Source: Dokdonella_A sp044227025 (GTDB lineage: Bacteria > Pseudomonadota > Gammaproteobacteria > Xanthomonadales > Rhodanobacteraceae). Taken from it: a stretch of 64,000 bases of DNA. Each line of letters starts with the position of its first letter. Position 1 is the stretch's first letter. The stretch spans positions 186,001 to 250,000 of the forward strand of contig NZ_JBGAFX010000006.1 of the NCBI RefSeq assembly GCF_044227025.1. Direction: 5' to 3'. The notes beneath the pieces were generated by a model. The model saw only the letters and a program-made list of their open reading frames with translations. It had not been told where the DNA came from and did no database searches. The translations under genes were made by a program, and so were the position numbers. Below, piece by piece: positions 55,206 through 63,940 of the stretch.

Positions 55206-56600
55206 TCACTCGAGCAGCGCGTTGATCGCCTCGAGGTCCTTCACTTCGATCACGCCGGCGGCCTGCTTCAGCAGCAGACCGTTGACGACGAAGTTGTGGC
55301 GTGCGGTCGAGTACGCGCTTTGTGCCTGCAGCAGCGTCTGCTGGCTGATCAGCACGTCGACGATCGTGCGCGTGCCGACTTCGTAGCCGGCCTGGGTCGC
55401 CTCGACCGAGCTCTGCGCGGAGACCACCGCGGCCTTGGTCGCCTCGACTTCGCTCGCGCCGGCGATCACCGAACGGTAGTCGTTGCGTGTCGCGGCTTCG
55501 ACCTGGCGACGGGTGAACTCGTGCTGGTCTTCGCTGTAGTCTCGGTTGTGGATCGCCTGGCGCACGCGCGACTGGGTGTAGCCGCCGGAGAAGATCGGAA
55601 CGCTCAACTGCAACTGGATCGTGCTGCCCCAGCGTGGATCGCCGGCGAACGCATGATCGCCGCCCAGCCCGCCGTAGTGGCTGTCCGACCAGGTCGGCGC
55701 GCGGCCGTAGCTGAGGCTGCCGGTGATGGTTGGCAGGTGGCCGGCGCGTGCGCTGTTGATGTTCGCGTTGGCGGCGTCGACCTGCAAGGCAGACGACTTC
55801 AGCGACGGGTTGTTCTTCAGCGCGACGTCGACCCACGCGGCCGGATCGTCCGGAGTCGGGTGGTCGAGTGGCAGGTCTTCGCGCAGGCGCTTGAAGTCGC
55901 CAGGTTCCTTGTTGGTCAGCTGACGCACGGATTCGCGCGCGGTGTCGACCGCGTTCTGGTTCGCGATCACGCTGGCGACTGCCTGGTCGTGCTGCGCCTT
56001 GGCGTCGTTGACGTCGGTGATCGCGGCGAGGCCGACTTCGAAGCGTTGCTGTGCCTGTTCGAGCTGGCGCGCGAGCGCCTTCTCGTTCGCATCCGAGAAC
56101 TTCAGCGTGTCGATCGCGCTGAGCACGTTGAAGTAGGCGCGCGCGACATTGATCAGCAGCTGCTGCTGGGCGGCGTCGTAGGTCGCGGCGCCGGCCTCCG
56201 CGCCGTAGCGGCTCGCCTTCAGCGCGGTCCACTTGCTGATGTCGAGGATGCTCTGGCGCAGCGATGCGCTGGTCGAGCGGGTGTAGCTTGTCTGGCTGAT
56301 GCCATCGACCGTGACGAGGTCGCCGGGATCGCCCGGGTTGGCCGGGTTCGGAATCTGCAAGATGCCGTTCTCGCCGCCGCGCGAACGCGTGAAGGTGAGG
56401 TCGACGCCGATCTGCGGCAGCAACTGCGAACGCGCCTGGTCGACGTTCTCGTCGGTGGCGAGCTTGGTCGCCTCGGCACCCGCGAGCGTCGGATCGGAAA
56501 CGCGCGCCTCCTGGTAGACCTGCATCAGGTCGTCTGCATGCGCCGCGGTGCCGGCGCAGGCGAGCGCCACGGCCAACGGCAGGGAACGAAAGCGGGTCAT
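55206..56600 (-). CDS. tolC: TolC-family outer-membrane channel protein
   Basis: Outer-membrane efflux/type I secretion channel of 464 residues. The signal peptide (MTRFRSLPLAVALACAGTAAHA) is followed by DLMQVYQEARVSDPTLAGAEA, the typical TolC opening. Two repeated coiled-coil/beta halves follow, with NVARAYFNVLSAIDTL, GLAAITDVNDAKAQHDQA and, in the second half, VGTRTIVDVLISQQTLLQAQSAY. GAGGATGAATCG precedes the ATG at 56600. The next upstream gene is pcm, 40 bases away, an arrangement common in Xanthomonas relatives. It could form the outer duct for type I secretion or drug efflux. Confidence 0.92.
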   Translation of the reverse strand: MTRFRSLPLAVALACAGTAAHADDLMQVYQEARVSDPTLAGAEATKLATDENVDQARSQLLPQIGVDLTFTRSRGGENGILQIPNPANPGDPGDLVTVDGISQTSYTRSTSASLRQSILDISKWTALKASRYGAEAGAATYDAAQQQLLINVARAYFNVLSAIDTLKFSDANEKALARQLEQAQQRFEVGLAAITDVNDAKAQHDQAVASVIANQNAVDTARESVRQLTNKEPGDFKRLREDLPLDHPTPDDPAAWVDVALKNNPSLKSSALQVDAANANINSARAGHLPTITGSLSYGRAPTWSDSHYGGLGGDHAFAGDPRWGSTIQLQLSVPIFSGGYTQSRVRQAIHNRDYSEDQHEFTRRQVEAATRNDYRSVIAGASEVEATKAAVVSAQSSVEATQAGYEVGTRTIVDVLISQQTLLQAQSAYSTARHNFVVNGLLLKQAAGVIEVKDLEAINALLE

Positions 56601-56640
56601 CGATTCATCCTCGGGGTAAAGGGTATTGTTCCATCGTGGA

Positions 56641-57300
56641 TCAAAGCGTGAAGCGGCGGGGCGGTTCGGCGCCATGCAGGTAAGGCAGATCGGTTTCGAA
56701 CAGGCTCGCCGAGCTCCAGCGCGAATCGGCGGCGCGCTGATACAGCGTCACCTGCTGCGCCGGCGATTCGCCGACGATCGCGAGCAGGCGACCGCCTGGG
56801 CGGACCCAACTGCGGAAACGCTCGGGCAGCGCGAACGTCGCGCCGCCGACCAGGATCGCGTCGAACGCCTCGCCGGGCTGGAAATCGCCGAACGCATCGG
56901 TGGTCTCGACCTTCGCGTTGCGCACCTGCGTCGCGGCAAGCCGCGCGCGCGCCGCCTCGGCAAGATCGGCGTGTCGTTCGATGCTGGTCACGGTGCCGGC
57001 AAGGCGCGCGAGGCAGGCGGTCAGGAACCCGCTGCCAGTGCCGATTTCGAGCACCTTCTCGCCCGGCTGCGGCGCGAGGGCCTGCAACAGGCGGCCTTCG
57101 ATCACCGGTTTGAGCATGACCTCGTCGTGGCCGATCGGCAGTTCGATATCGGCGAACGCGAGATTGCGATGGCGTGCCGGCACGAAGTCCTCGCGGTGCA
57201 CGTTGCGCAGCACGTCGAGGACGCGCGAATCGAGAACTTCCCAGGTGCGTACCTGGTTCTCGACCATGTTCTGTCTAGCCTGCTCTGTCTGGGTCAGCAT
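56641..57300 (-). CDS. pcm: Protein-L-isoaspartate O-methyltransferase
   Basis: SAM-dependent methyltransferase of 219 residues that repairs isoaspartyl residues in aged proteins. The N-terminus has ARQNMVENQVRTWEVLD, then REDFVPARHRNLAF and the isoaspartyl-binding LPIGHDEVMLKPVI. The SAM site is VLEIGTGSGFLTACLA (about residues 83-98), followed by ILVGGATFALPE. The ATG at 57300 matches the family start; the longer frame to 57387 is not conserved. It is 40 bases upstream of the TolC-family gene and likely co-transcribed with it. Confidence 0.92.
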   Translation of the reverse strand: MLTQTEQARQNMVENQVRTWEVLDSRVLDVLRNVHREDFVPARHRNLAFADIELPIGHDEVMLKPVIEGRLLQALAPQPGEKVLEIGTGSGFLTACLARLAGTVTSIERHADLAEAARARLAATQVRNAKVETTDAFGDFQPGEAFDAILVGGATFALPERFRSWVRPGGRLLAIVGESPAQQVTLYQRAADSRWSSASLFETDLPYLHGAEPPRRFTL

Positions 57301-57426
57301 CGTCGGCGCTTCCTGCCGTGGCAACGAAAAAGGGTCAAGAGCATAGGCACTCGCCGCGTCGGCGGCAAATCCATCGTTGGCGATCACATGCTTTGTGCCG
57401 AAGTGCCGGAAGTCACCAGCGCCACG

Positions 57427-57813
57427 TCAGGCTGCCACCACGCCTCGCGCAGCCTGTCCATTCGACCACGTTGCGAGCCGCGCGAGCACCGCCGCGGCGA
57501 GCAACGCATCGACGCGCAGCAGACGCGAATCGACGAATTCGTGCGCACCGTCCCCGCCGTGCGCGCACAACAGCGCCAGCCATCGCGCCAGCCGGACGCG
57601 GTCGTCCGCGGACAACGCGGACAGCGCACGACGGGCGCCACTGCGCAATTGCGCGAAACGGAACGTGGTGTGGCGCACGCCCGTTTCAAGCAGCGGCGCG
57701 AACATCCGCTGTGCCACGCGCAGCGCGAGACTGGCGTCGCCCACCGGCGCCGATTCATCCGCACCTTCGCAATCGGCAGCGTTGGGATGCGTGGATGGTG
57801 CGAAAGGTTGCAT
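57427..57813 (-). CDS. Small protein of unknown function
   Basis: Protein of 128 residues, Ala- and Arg-rich, with no signal peptide. The central part (LALRVAQRMFAPLLETGVRHTT, LSADDRVRLARWLALL) looks helical and is predicted cytoplasmic. GAGGAGCGACACC lies at good spacing before the ATG at 57813, which supports it as a gene. It is divergent from the TetR gene across a 334-base region holding two operator-like repeats near the TetR end, so it could be under TetR control. It was not matched to a family. Confidence 0.55.
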   Translation of the reverse strand: MQPFAPSTHPNAADCEGADESAPVGDASLALRVAQRMFAPLLETGVRHTTFRFAQLRSGARRALSALSADDRVRLARWLALLCAHGGDGAHEFVDSRLLRVDALLAAAVLARLATWSNGQAARGVVAA

Positions 57814-58093
57814 GGTGTCGCTCCTCAGCAAGACACATGCCATGGCGGCTTCCGCGCCGATCGCCCCGGGTCACGGGGTCGACGACCCGCGTGGAAAAGC
57901 CCCCGACCGCACCGCCCGGACGCGGGGGAGGGAGAGTCCCGGACGGTGCGGCGAGAGCCTGAAAAACCAGAGAACAAATCGTGTCGCGAGGTGAAAACCC
58001 GCGCGCCGACAGGGGCGGCGGGGCATAATCGTTGGGTGATCCGGTGTCATGAGGGACTGTGTTCCCCGACGCGACCGGACCCGCCATTCATAA

Positions 58094-58129
58094 ACTATCC
58101 GGTATAGTATCGAAACTGTACCCGATAGT
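58094..58129. promoter_or_regulatory. Two-site operator upstream of the TetR gene
   Basis: ACTATCCGGTATAGT (58094-58108) has perfect five-base arms. ACTGTACCCGATAGT (58115-58129) is a close second copy. The two 15-mers begin 21 bases apart, exactly two helical turns, and end 18 bases before the ATG at 58148. Such paired sites are typical of self-regulating TetR proteins. The region between 57814 and 58093 shows nothing else. Confidence 0.65.
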
Positions 58130-58147
58130 CCAGCTGGTATCGACGAT

Positions 58148-58807
58148 ATGAACGTAGCCATCGCCAAGACGTGCGGCCCCGGCCGCCCGAAGGATCTCGA
58201 GAAGCGCGCCGCGATTCTCGACGCCGCCAAGCGCCTGTTTCCACAGAGCGGCTTCGAAGGCACCAGCATGGACGCAATCGCGGCCGAGGCGGGAGTGTCG
58301 AAACTCACGGTCTACAGCCATTTCACCGACAAGGAGACGCTGTTCTTCGCCGCGATCCGCGCGCGCTGCGAGGAGCAGATGCCGGCAATGCTTTTCTACG
58401 TCGATGCAGCGGCGCCGGTGCGCCAGCAGCTCGAGGCGATCGCGCGCGCGTTCTTCGCGCTGGTGACCGCACCGGAATCGGTCGCTCTGCATCGCCTGCT
58501 GACCTCGGGCGGGGACATGCCCGAGAAGCTCGTGCAGATGTTCTGGGAAGCGGGGCCGCAGCGCGTGCAAAGCGGCTTCCAGGAGTTCCTGCGCCAGGAA
58601 GTGGCGGCGGGCCAGCTCGCCGTCGGCGACATCCCGCGCGCGTCTTCGCAGTTCTTCGCGCTTCTCAAGGGCGAGTTGCACGCACGCATGCTGTGCGGAT
58701 GTTCGCAACCGTTCACCGAACGCGACATCGACCTGCACATCCGCGCCACGGTCGAGTTCTTCCTGCGCGCCTACGCGGTCAGCCCGGATCGGCTCGTCGC
58801 GCTCTGA
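58148..58807 (+). CDS. TetR-family transcription regulator
   Basis: Repressor-type regulator of 219 residues. The N-terminal DNA-binding domain covers about residues 17-62, with KRAAILDAAKRLFPQSGFEGTSMDAIAAEAGVSKLTVYSHF broken as helix 1, helix 2 and the recognition helix (VSKLTVYSHF). The C-terminal domain has the AcrR/TetR_C-like pattern (ALVTAPESVALHRLL, QFFALLKGELHARML). It probably binds the paired sites at 58094-58129 and represses itself. It lies near the divergent small gene and, beyond it, pcm-tolC; control of efflux through the TolC-family gene is plausible but not shown. Confidence 0.9.
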   Translation: MNVAIAKTCGPGRPKDLEKRAAILDAAKRLFPQSGFEGTSMDAIAAEAGVSKLTVYSHFTDKETLFFAAIRARCEEQMPAMLFYVDAAAPVRQQLEAIARAFFALVTAPESVALHRLLTSGGDMPEKLVQMFWEAGPQRVQSGFQEFLRQEVAAGQLAVGDIPRASSQFFALLKGELHARMLCGCSQPFTERDIDLHIRATVEFFLRAYAVSPDRLVAL

Positions 58808-58874
58808 GAGATGGCGCGGCGGGACTCGCGTTCGACGGTTTCGCAACCGCCCAGCGTGTCGCGCACGTCCCGTG

Positions 58875-59222
58875 CTACCAGGTGAAGTCGGCGGCGTGCT
58901 GCAGCCAGTCGTGCAGTACGCCCTCGTCGTCCGGATTGAGGTCGATGAAACGGAACCCGACCCAGTTCTGCCCGCGCATCGTGCCGGCGGCACTCCACTG
59001 CTCGTGCACGCCGACCTCGATCGGCTGCAGGCGGCCGTGCACGTCGGGCAGATGGAACGAGAACTGGTAGAGCGCATCGTCGACGATCGGGCGTTGCGCG
59101 AGCAGCAGCATGCCTTCCTGCGACAGGTTGCCGATGTGGCCGACCACTTCACCGGTCATCGTGTCGGTCACATGCAGCGCCGCCTCGGGGCGCTTGCGCG
59201 GCAGACGACGCTTCTCGTTCAT
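58875..59222 (-). CDS. PilZ domain protein, c-di-GMP binding
   Basis: Single-domain PilZ protein of 115 residues. The c-di-GMP motifs are the N-terminal RRLPRKR (R-x3-R type) and GNLSQEG, a [D/N]-x-S-x2-G motif, followed by WVGFRFIDLNP near the C-terminus. The ATG at 59222 overlaps the stop of the upstream DUF1631 gene as ATGA, showing translational coupling. PilZ and DUF1631 proteins are therefore likely made together; DUF1631 may be the effector partner. The target pathway is unknown. Confidence 0.88.
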   Translation of the reverse strand: MNEKRRLPRKRPEAALHVTDTMTGEVVGHIGNLSQEGMLLLAQRPIVDDALYQFSFHLPDVHGRLQPIEVGVHEQWSAAGTMRGQNWVGFRFIDLNPDDEGVLHDWLQHAADFTW

Positions 59223-61528
59223 GCGTGTGCTCCAGCGGTGGCGGGTGGTGCCTTGGCGGCGTCGCCGTGCGGTCGCAGCAGGTCGATGATTGCCTTCCAT
59301 GCGCGATCCATCAGCGACGGCTGTTCCAGATCGGCGATGCGCGCCTGGCCGCGCGCCATCTCGCGTGCGAGCAGTTCGAGCGTGAAGTCGTCGGTGCGAG
59401 CGCCGCGCTGGTTCACGAACAGGCAGTGACCGGTCAGCGGCGAGTACCAGGCGAGCTTGCGCCGGACCGTTTCACCCTGCTGGTTCTTGACGAACTCGAA
59501 CCAGGTGCCGAACGGCGTGCGCTTGAGCTGCGCGAGGCAATCGGCTTCCTGCGGGGTGAGCGGGACCGACGCCTCCGCCGACGCGTGGGCAGTCGATGCG
59601 GAGTCGCCGCCCAGACGCGGCTTGTCCTTGAGCGCTTCGTCGATCTTGCGCAAACGGTCGGCGGCCGGTCCGGTCGGCGTCTGCGCATGCAGGTTGTCGA
59701 CCAGGCCGCGTACGTCCTCGTCGTGCAGGCCGACCTGGCGCAGGCCGCTTTCAAGTTCCTGCTGCACCGCCTCGTCCTCGGCGCTGGTGCCGAGCGGGGT
59801 CTGGCCGCGTTGCGCGAGGCTTTCGGCGACATGCAGGCGCCGCTTGAACTCGCTGCCCTCCTGACCCTCGCGCATCGCGCTCAGCGCCAGCGCATCGGTC
59901 CAGGCCTGTTCGAGCAGGGTGCGAACGCGCGGCGCCGGTCTTGTCGATTGCAGGACGCGGACGATCGCGGCGCGCGCGTTCTCGCGCGCGACCTCGAGCC
60001 GGTCGCGGCCGCGCGCCGCATCGATATGGCGGCGCTCGACCACTTCCGCGCGCCGCGCCAGCAACTGCATGTGCGTGGTGAGGTCGCCGAGCAGCTTCTC
60101 GAACACCGACTGGTCGCCGTCGAAATCCGAGGTGACGTGGTCGACCACCATCTGCATCTTGCGCGCCAGGTCGGGGTCGCTTTCCTCGCCGTCGTCGAAC
60201 CAGCGCGTGCCGGTCTCCGCGATCGTGTTGAGCAACTCGCGCGCGGGATGGTCGCGGCGCGTGAAGAAGGTCTTGTCGCCGAGCGCCACCCGCAGCACCG
60301 GCACATGCAGGCGGGTCAGCAGGCTGCGCGCGCCGCTGCCGTCGCGCACGTTGCGCGTGACGTAGTCGAACAGCATGCCGATCAGGTCGACCGTGTCGCG
60401 ATCTTCTTCGCCCAGGCTGAGCGTGCTGCCGGCTGGGCTGGCGCGGCGCAGTTTCACCTGCAAGGTGTTCTTGAAGTGCTCGCTGTCGTAGCGCGCCGCC
60501 TGCGTCGGCGACAGCGGCGCATGCTGCAGCGCGCCGAGCACGCTTTGCAGGTCGTCGCGACTGGCTGCTTGCGTGTTCGGGTCGGGCGGCAGCAGCGGCT
60601 CGCCCTCGGCGCGGCGCTTCGCGCCGAGCAGGTCGCGCAGGGTGTTGAACAGTTCCGGGCCGGAAAATTCCTGATGGCGGTACGGCGCGCGGCCCGGAGC
60701 GGCGGCGGGCGCGGATGGCGTCGCGGGCGCGTCGGCAGCGTCTTCCGTGGCGGCAGGCTCCGCCTCCGGCGCGGGTGCCTCCGCATGCGCGCCGTCGGGT
60801 CGACGGTAGGCCGGGGCCTGCAGATGCGGCAATACGCGCTGTCCGGCGAGCCAGCTGTTGACGCGTTCGTAGAACGGTGCCAGCGCGAGCATCACGGCGC
60901 GGTCGAACTGGCGATAGGCGATCAGGCGATGCTCGACGTCGAGCGGGATGTCGGCGAGCGCATAGCGGAATGCGTCGGTCAGGCGCGTCGGTCCCAGCGG
61001 CACCGTCTCGCTTGCCGGCACCGCGCTGGCGGCGATGATCGCGAAGCGATGCGTGTACGCATGCAGCGCCTGGCTGTTGCGCACGTCGGCCTTGCCGGCG
61101 ATTTCCTGCAGTCCGAGGTTTTCCTCCAGCACATCCGCGTCGACCAGTTCCAGCGACGAGCCGGGCGCGCCGCGTGGCTTGGGCGCAGGCGCAGCCGCTG
61201 CGTCACGGCGCACCTGTGCAAGATCGGATTCGATGCGACGCTGGAAGCGCGGCAGCACATGGGCGCGACCGTCCTTGATCGCGCGCAGCGCCTCGAACTT
61301 GCGCTGCTGCTCGCCGCTGTTGCCGGCGCGCTCGGCAGACTGGAACAGGCTGTTCTCGAGCTCGGTCATCGCCCGCGTGATGGTCGGCTGGAACCAGCCG
61401 GCCGCATGCCGGTAAAGGCCGTCGAGCAGGGTGCGCACGCGCGGTGGAAGGTCGGCGCGCTGGCCGATCGTCAGCAGGCGTTCCTGCCCGCTGGCCCGGT
61501 TGCCGTTGCCTGCCTGCCCCGTCGCCAT
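59219..61528 (-). CDS. DUF1631 family protein
   Basis: Large cytoplasmic protein of 769 residues, matched to DUF1631 by LLDGLYRHAAGWFQPTITRAMTELENSLF near the start, FRYALADIPLDVEHRLIAYRQFDRAVM in the middle and FTRRDHPARELLNTIAETGTRWFDDGEE in the C-terminal half. An Ala/Pro-rich linker lies near residues 255-290. The C-terminal third includes WFEFVKNQQGETVRRKLAWYSPLTGHCLFVNQRGAR, which resembles the PilZ-like/GSPII fold found in such proteins. AAGGGG lies upstream of the ATG at 61528. Some homologues are misnamed thymidine phosphorylase. It is coupled by ATGA to the PilZ gene. Confidence 0.85.
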   Translation of the reverse strand: MATGQAGNGNRASGQERLLTIGQRADLPPRVRTLLDGLYRHAAGWFQPTITRAMTELENSLFQSAERAGNSGEQQRKFEALRAIKDGRAHVLPRFQRRIESDLAQVRRDAAAAPAPKPRGAPGSSLELVDADVLEENLGLQEIAGKADVRNSQALHAYTHRFAIIAASAVPASETVPLGPTRLTDAFRYALADIPLDVEHRLIAYRQFDRAVMLALAPFYERVNSWLAGQRVLPHLQAPAYRRPDGAHAEAPAPEAEPAATEDAADAPATPSAPAAAPGRAPYRHQEFSGPELFNTLRDLLGAKRRAEGEPLLPPDPNTQAASRDDLQSVLGALQHAPLSPTQAARYDSEHFKNTLQVKLRRASPAGSTLSLGEEDRDTVDLIGMLFDYVTRNVRDGSGARSLLTRLHVPVLRVALGDKTFFTRRDHPARELLNTIAETGTRWFDDGEESDPDLARKMQMVVDHVTSDFDGDQSVFEKLLGDLTTHMQLLARRAEVVERRHIDAARGRDRLEVARENARAAIVRVLQSTRPAPRVRTLLEQAWTDALALSAMREGQEGSEFKRRLHVAESLAQRGQTPLGTSAEDEAVQQELESGLRQVGLHDEDVRGLVDNLHAQTPTGPAADRLRKIDEALKDKPRLGGDSASTAHASAEASVPLTPQEADCLAQLKRTPFGTWFEFVKNQQGETVRRKLAWYSPLTGHCLFVNQRGARTDDFTLELLAREMARGQARIADLEQPSLMDRAWKAIIDLLRPHGDAAKAPPATAGAHA

Positions 61529-61690
61529 CCGCCGAATGCCCCTTAGTCACTCCAGCGCGTTCCGTCGCAGCCCGTCTCGGCACGGTCCAGCCGTGCGCCG
61601 ATGACGGGTGCCCCCGGTCCGGCGCCGCGTTCCGCGCCGGATCGCCGCATTCTGGCACGTCGCCCCTGCGCGGGAACAGGGGCGGCGATT

Positions 61691-63523
61691 TCAGTGGGTG
61701 TGCGGCTGCCAGGTCACCTCGAGCCAGGCGGAGCGGCCGGCGGTGTTGTAGCCGTGCACGAGTTCGTAGTCGCGGTCGGTGAGGTTCTCGATGCGACCGC
61801 CAACGCTCCATGCGTCGTCGAGCGCATGCCGCGCGCGCAGGTTCAGCAGCGCGTAAGCGGGCAGGCCGACGCCCGCGATGTCTTCGCGCCGACTGTAATA
61901 CGCGAGTTCGGCGCCGGCGCTGAAGCGCTCGCCGAAGTGGCGTTCGGCGAGTGCCGAGACTTTGTTCTTCGCGCGGCGCAGCAGTGGCTGGTCGGTGTCG
62001 CCATTGCGCGCATCCTGCCAGGTCCAGGTCGCGCGTGCCGACCACTTGCCCGCGTCGATTTCGTAGACAAGTTCGGTGCCATCGATTTTTGCGCGCGCGA
62101 TGTTGATCGCCTGGTTCTGGACGCCGGTGAAGCTGATCAGGTCGTTGACCCGATTCGAGTACAGGTTCGCCTTCAGGCGCTGGTTTGCCGCCGGCGTGAA
62201 CTCGACGCCGAGTTCGCTGCTGCGTGAACGCTCCGGATCGAGCCCCGGATTGCCGGCGTAGTAGCCGCCATAGCCGGGGTCGTACAGCTCGTTCATGGTC
62301 GGGCTGCGGAAGCCCTGGCCCACGCTGGCATAGATGCGCAGGAATTCGTTCGCACGCCAGCCGAACGCGATCGAGCCGGTGTTCGCGCCGCCGAACGCGC
62401 TGTTGTTGTCGTGGCGCGCGGACACTTCACTGTCGAATGCGCCGAACGTCGCGCGCCAGCCGACGAACAGCGCGCTGTCGTGGCGGCTGTCGCGGTAGCG
62501 CGCGGCGCCGGCGAATGCGTCGAGCGTCTCGCCCTTGTCGTGCACGAAGTCGAAACCGGCGGTCAGCCGCTGGTTCGCGTCGAGGCGGAACTCGTTCTGC
62601 CACAGGAGACTGGTGCGGCGGGTCAGGTAGGTGGTACCGAACGTCGGCGTGTCGAGGTCTTCACGGGTGTGGCCGAGACTGAGTCGATGGCTCCAGTTCG
62701 CCGCGAGCGGACCTTCGAGGTTGACGCCTTCGGTCTGCTCGATGATGTCGGTGTAGCCCTGGTCGAACTGCGACTGGCCCTGGCTGCGATACAACGATGC
62801 CGACAGCAACTGGCTTCCGAGTTCGCGTGCGCCGCGCAGCACGAGGTTGCGGTTGCGATACGCATCGTCGTCGGCGTTGTAGCTGCAATACGGATCTTCG
62901 GGTCCGTTGCAGATGCCCGGGTTGGTCGCGGAGAAACCACCAACGTGGCGCGAGCCGACCTGCACGCTGTAGCCGTTCGCGCCATCCCAGTGGCCAATGC
63001 CGGCGCTGCCGTCGGCGTCGCGGTAGCTGCCGTACGACAGTGCGACGCGCGGCCCTTCGAGCTTGCGCGTGAAGATCTGGATCACGCCGCCGAGCGCGTC
63101 CGAGCCCCAGTAGCTTGCGCGCGGTCCGCGCACGATCTCGATGCGCTCGACCGTGTCGAGCGGCAATTGCTCGAACGCGAACGCGCCGGTGGTCGCCGCC
63201 GCCGCGCGCACGCCGTCGATCAGCACCAGCACCTGGTTCGAGTTGGTGCCGCGCAGGAACAGCGAGGTCTGCTGGCCGGCACCGCCGGTGCGGTACAGGT
63301 CGACGCCGGCCTCGAGGCGCAGCAGGTCGTAGGCGTCGCGCGCACCGCTGGCGTCGATGTCGGCGCGCGTGATGATGCTGACATCGGCAAGGGTCTGGTC
63401 GACGGTTTCGGCGACGCGCGAGGCGGTCACCTGCACGGTCGGTTGCAGGTCGACTTCGTCGGCATGGGCGCAAACGCACAATGCGGTCGCGACCGCGACC
63501 GGCAGAACGGAAAGACGCAACAT
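61691..63523 (-). CDS. btuB: TonB-dependent vitamin B12 receptor
   Basis: Outer-membrane receptor of 610 residues, near the 614 of E. coli BtuB. The signal peptide (MLRLSVLPVAVATALCVCAHA) is followed by a TonB box-like TVQVTASR. The plug domain has GARDAYDLLRLEAGVDLYRTGGAGQQTSLFLRG broken by the NSNQVLVLIDGVR motif and RGPRASYWGSDALGGVI. The beta-barrel ends in TW-type aromatic strands. AAGGAG lies seven bases before the ATG at 63523. The cobalamin riboswitch at 63683-63940 lies upstream on the same strand, which identifies B12 or another corrinoid as the substrate and implies repression when it is plentiful. Confidence 0.93.
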   Translation of the reverse strand: MLRLSVLPVAVATALCVCAHADEVDLQPTVQVTASRVAETVDQTLADVSIITRADIDASGARDAYDLLRLEAGVDLYRTGGAGQQTSLFLRGTNSNQVLVLIDGVRAAAATTGAFAFEQLPLDTVERIEIVRGPRASYWGSDALGGVIQIFTRKLEGPRVALSYGSYRDADGSAGIGHWDGANGYSVQVGSRHVGGFSATNPGICNGPEDPYCSYNADDDAYRNRNLVLRGARELGSQLLSASLYRSQGQSQFDQGYTDIIEQTEGVNLEGPLAANWSHRLSLGHTREDLDTPTFGTTYLTRRTSLLWQNEFRLDANQRLTAGFDFVHDKGETLDAFAGAARYRDSRHDSALFVGWRATFGAFDSEVSARHDNNSAFGGANTGSIAFGWRANEFLRIYASVGQGFRSPTMNELYDPGYGGYYAGNPGLDPERSRSSELGVEFTPAANQRLKANLYSNRVNDLISFTGVQNQAINIARAKIDGTELVYEIDAGKWSARATWTWQDARNGDTDQPLLRRAKNKVSALAERHFGERFSAGAELAYYSRREDIAGVGLPAYALLNLRARHALDDAWSVGGRIENLTDRDYELVHGYNTAGRSAWLEVTWQPHTH

Positions 63524-63682
63524 CGCAATACTCCTTCGCACACCCGCGTGACCAGGGCTGCGAGGGGCGGACGCACGGACATCCAGACGTCCATGCCCGT
63601 CCGTTGCCCGCCGCAACGCCTGGAGCCAAACGTGTCCGCTGCGCAGCGGCGCAAGGCCGGACGCGCGGATCACGAAACCCCT

Positions 63683-63940
63683 GGCCGGTCTCCGGGCTCG
63701 CGGGTGATGCGCCGGAATTTCCCGGCACATCAGCCCCGATCGCCTTCCCGTCGCGACGCGACAGTGGCATGAGATAGGGGCATGACTCGCTTACCGTTGC
63801 GGGGGCAGCGCCGGAATCGAGCAGAGGACTGCGGTCATTGAGGACCGCTTCCTGGCTTTGCGATCACGGATCGATCGCAAGAACACGCCACTCTCACCGG
63901 CTTCCCGTTTCACCCTTTGCGCAGCGCGCGCAGGGCACCT
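63683..63940 (-). promoter_or_regulatory. Cobalamin riboswitch
   Basis: On the minus strand the RNA begins AGGTGCC, then GGGTGAAACGGGAAGCCGG. A long peripheral hairpin region follows, then CTGCCCCCGCAACGGTAAGCG, GCCACTG, GACGGGAAGGCG and GAGCCCGGAGACCGGCC. These are the ordered conserved boxes of the B12 riboswitch, including the GCCACTG B12-box region. It ends about 160 bases before btuB, leaving room for an expression platform. The bases outside the boxes in 63524-64000 hold no gene. Confidence 0.92.
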
